Below the pieces are notes generated by a model. The model had not been told where the DNA came from and searched no databases. It saw nothing but the letters and a program-made list of their open reading frames with translations. The translations under genes were made by a program, and so were the position numbers. From an uncultured Bacilli bacterium (GTDB lineage Bacteria > Bacillota_I > Bacilli_A > RF39 > UBA660): DNA of 14,475 nt. This document shows, one piece after another, positions 13,821-14,475 of the stretch. The stretch covers positions 1-14,475 of the forward strand of contig CAKORH010000007.1 of assembly GCA_934101235.1 (NCBI GenBank), written 5' to 3'. Every line of letters begins with the position of its first letter. The first letter of the stretch is position 1.

Positions 13821-14041
13821 TCGAACATTTAATTTGGTTGGCTACCTCTATTTTTTTTATAGTTAGGAGGTACTTAGTTTGAAAATTAAAAACTTTCATC
13901 ATAAGGTTTTTAGACCGTATGATTATCATAATGTTAATCATCTTTCTATATATCCTTCTACAAAGGTGATAGAAGGTTTTGGTTTAAAAAACGTACTATT
14001 TAAATAGTACGTACCCAAAAAAAACATGGTAGCCATCAAAT
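13821..14041 (+). ncRNA. Structured RNA element closed by a long-range helix (class unidentified)
   Basis: This non-genic segment is folded throughout. The ends pair: 13832-13846 (ATTTGGTTGGCTACC) with 14028-14041 (GGTAGCCATCAAAT), about 14 pairs with a single bulged T at 13838. Inside are several further hairpins: 13888-13896 with 13903-13911 region (AAAAACTTT / AAGGTTTTT), GATTA / TAATC at about 13921-13939, CCTTCTA (13954-13960) with TAGAAGG (13970-13976), and a perfect 22-base palindrome at 13991-14012. A second pairing, TACCTC (13843-13848) with GAGGTA (13867-13872), competes with the closing helix. Size (about 210 nt), one closing helix and multiple branches are typical of large non-coding RNA classes; the raiA motif of sporulating Bacillota is one to test, but I cannot confirm its consensus. 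It is not recognisably tmRNA, RNase P RNA, SRP RNA or 6S. Confidence 0.5.
13879..14007 (+). CDS. Possible 42-residue small protein with TTG start
   Basis: A perfect SD, AGGAGGT (13865-13871), stands 7 bases before TTG 13879, and the frame stays open for 42 codons to TAG 14005-14007. The predicted peptide begins MKIKNFHHKVFRPYDYHN and is rich in His, Tyr and Lys, with no signal peptide or membrane segment. Forty-two open codons in DNA this AT-rich is only mildly unlikely by chance. The same bases form several hairpins, so the SD and ORF may be by-products of a structured RNA. Alternatively the ORF is a leader peptide whose SD is masked by TACCTC (13843-13848). I rate RNA as somewhat more likely than protein, and the two are not exclusive. 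Confidence 0.3.
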   Translation: MKIKNFHHKVFRPYDYHNVNHLSIYPSTKVIEGFGLKNVLFK

Positions 14042-14194
14042 AGATGTTCTACTAAATTAAGTATAAAACAAAATTTTAATATTGTAAATAATAAAATTAT
14101 TTGATAAGATATAAATAGAGTAGAAAGGCTACTCAAGATAAGAATTATTTTGTACAAAATAATTCGCAATTAAAAAAATATTTTATAAAAGCAC
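14042..14194 (+). other. Non-coding spacer with two hairpins
   Basis: No gene is seen here. GAGTAG (14118-14123) pairs with CTACTC (14129-14134) around AAAGG, and a perfect 24-base palindrome occupies 14142-14165 (arms GAATTATTTT / AAAATAATTC around GTAC). As no terminator separates it from the upstream element, it may belong to the same transcript, ending at the hairpin beyond 14195. Confidence 0.45.
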
Positions 14195-14264
14195 AAAATT
14201 ATATAACCTAATTCTCTCTCGAACAATTGTTCGTTCGGGGGGTTAATAATTATATAATTTTTTT
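14195..14264 (+). terminator. Large terminator-like hairpin with an internal six-G run
   Basis: AAAATTATAT (14195-14204) pairs with ATATAATTTT (14252-14261). AACC (14205-14208) pairs with GGTT (14241-14244). Inside is the palindrome CGAACAATTGTTCG (14220-14233) and GGGGGG (14237-14242). A T run (14258-14264) follows. It probably ends the RNA that starts near 13821. Confidence 0.6.
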
Positions 14265-14338
14265 GTATTTCATCTTCCCTTAATCTTATGCAAATAAATT
14301 ATATGTGTAATATAAAATTAGAAGGAAAGAGGTAGAAT

Positions 14339-14475
14339 ATGAATAAAAAACAAAAGATAATAGTTAGTATTACTGGAATAACTATAGTACTTTTAGCATT
14401 AATAGGATTAACATATGCATACTTTTTAACAAGAATACAAGGTAATACTAATGAAAAGAGTATAAGTGTAACTAC
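14339..14475 (+). CDS. Exported camelysin/TasA-like protein, N-terminus only
   Basis: ATG 14339 follows GAGG (14329-14332) at good spacing. The 45 complete codons plus two bases run off the window. The visible start has a basic MNKKQK, a hydrophobic stretch (IIVSITGITIVLLALIGLT) and then YAYFLTRIQGNTNEKSISVTT. This pattern of a long N-terminal hydrophobic helix, TYAYF and then GNTN..SISV is common in exported TasA/camelysin-like and related surface proteins of low-GC gut Bacillota, and is processed by a signal peptidase or kept as an anchor. It may be of the same broad family as the protein ending at 824, which has a similar beta-rich domain. A weak -10 (TATAAA, 14311-14316) may drive it. Function unknown. 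Confidence 0.7.
   Translation, partial: MNKKQKIIVSITGITIVLLALIGLTYAYFLTRIQGNTNEKSISVT

Noticed and set aside
13821..14264. tmRNA, RNase P RNA, SRP RNA, T-box or common riboswitch
   Set aside because: The conserved cores I know for these (the tmRNA tag and acceptor, the RNase P GAGGAAAGUCC-type core, the T-box AGGGUGGNACCGCG) were looked for and not found.
1..14475. CRISPR array, insertion sequence, phage or tRNA gene
   Set aside because: There are no regularly spaced direct repeats with spacers, no transposase or integrase, and no cloverleaf with a TTCGA arm in a suitable context.

Overview
The window is very AT-rich bacterial DNA (roughly a quarter G+C by eye) with short intergenic gaps, strong GGAGG-type ribosome binding sites and TATAAT-type promoters. 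Together with RNase J, an omega subunit, a forespore-type sigma factor and spoVA genes, this points to a spore-forming Bacillota. A low-GC, possibly uncultivated gut lineage of the Bacilli (Erysipelotrichia/RF39 neighbourhood) fits best, but that placement is inference. TGA is used as a stop (end of pflB) and tryptophan is TGG, so this is not the Mycoplasma code.

Layout. 1-824 (+): the 3' part of a secreted protein with 12-residue Asp-rich, Ca-binding-like repeats and a beta-rich C-terminal domain. It ends in a terminator that nearly abuts the terminator of the converging genes. 867-3370 (-): a ZIP-family metal transporter downstream of RNase J, probably one transcript from a good promoter at 3418-3446. 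3532-4821 (+): an unrecognised exported protein with a signal peptide, a charged stalk and a C-terminal membrane segment. 4885-7649 (+): a compact sporulation cluster, spoIIAA-like / sigF-like / spoVAC / spoVAD / spoVAE. The gene for the anti-sigma kinase SpoIIAB, normally between the first two, is absent, and the SpoIIAA-like protein lacks the phosphorylatable serine. A sigma-G-like promoter lies in front of spoVAC. 7698-9379 (+): a two-gene unit, an IscU/NifU-like scaffold and a GGGtGRT-family protein, both of unknown role. 9461-12408 (+): pyruvate formate-lyase and its radical-SAM activase, overlapping by 4 bases. 12482-12682: rpoZ. 12825-13721: a DUF368 (PopT-type) undecaprenyl-phosphate transporter.

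13722-14338 holds no conventional gene. It contains a promoter, a multi-hairpin element closed by a long-range helix of about 13 pairs (13832-13846 with 14028-14041), a 42-codon ORF with a strong SD inside that element, more hairpins, and a strong terminator-like hairpin with an unusual run of six G. From 14339 another exported protein of the camelysin/TasA-like signal-peptide type begins and runs off the window.

The most interesting points are the rewired (SpoIIAB-less, serine-less) sigma-F locus, the structured RNA/SD-sequestration candidate at 13821-14041, and the uncharacterised scaffold + GGGtGRT pair beside the glycyl-radical pfl genes.
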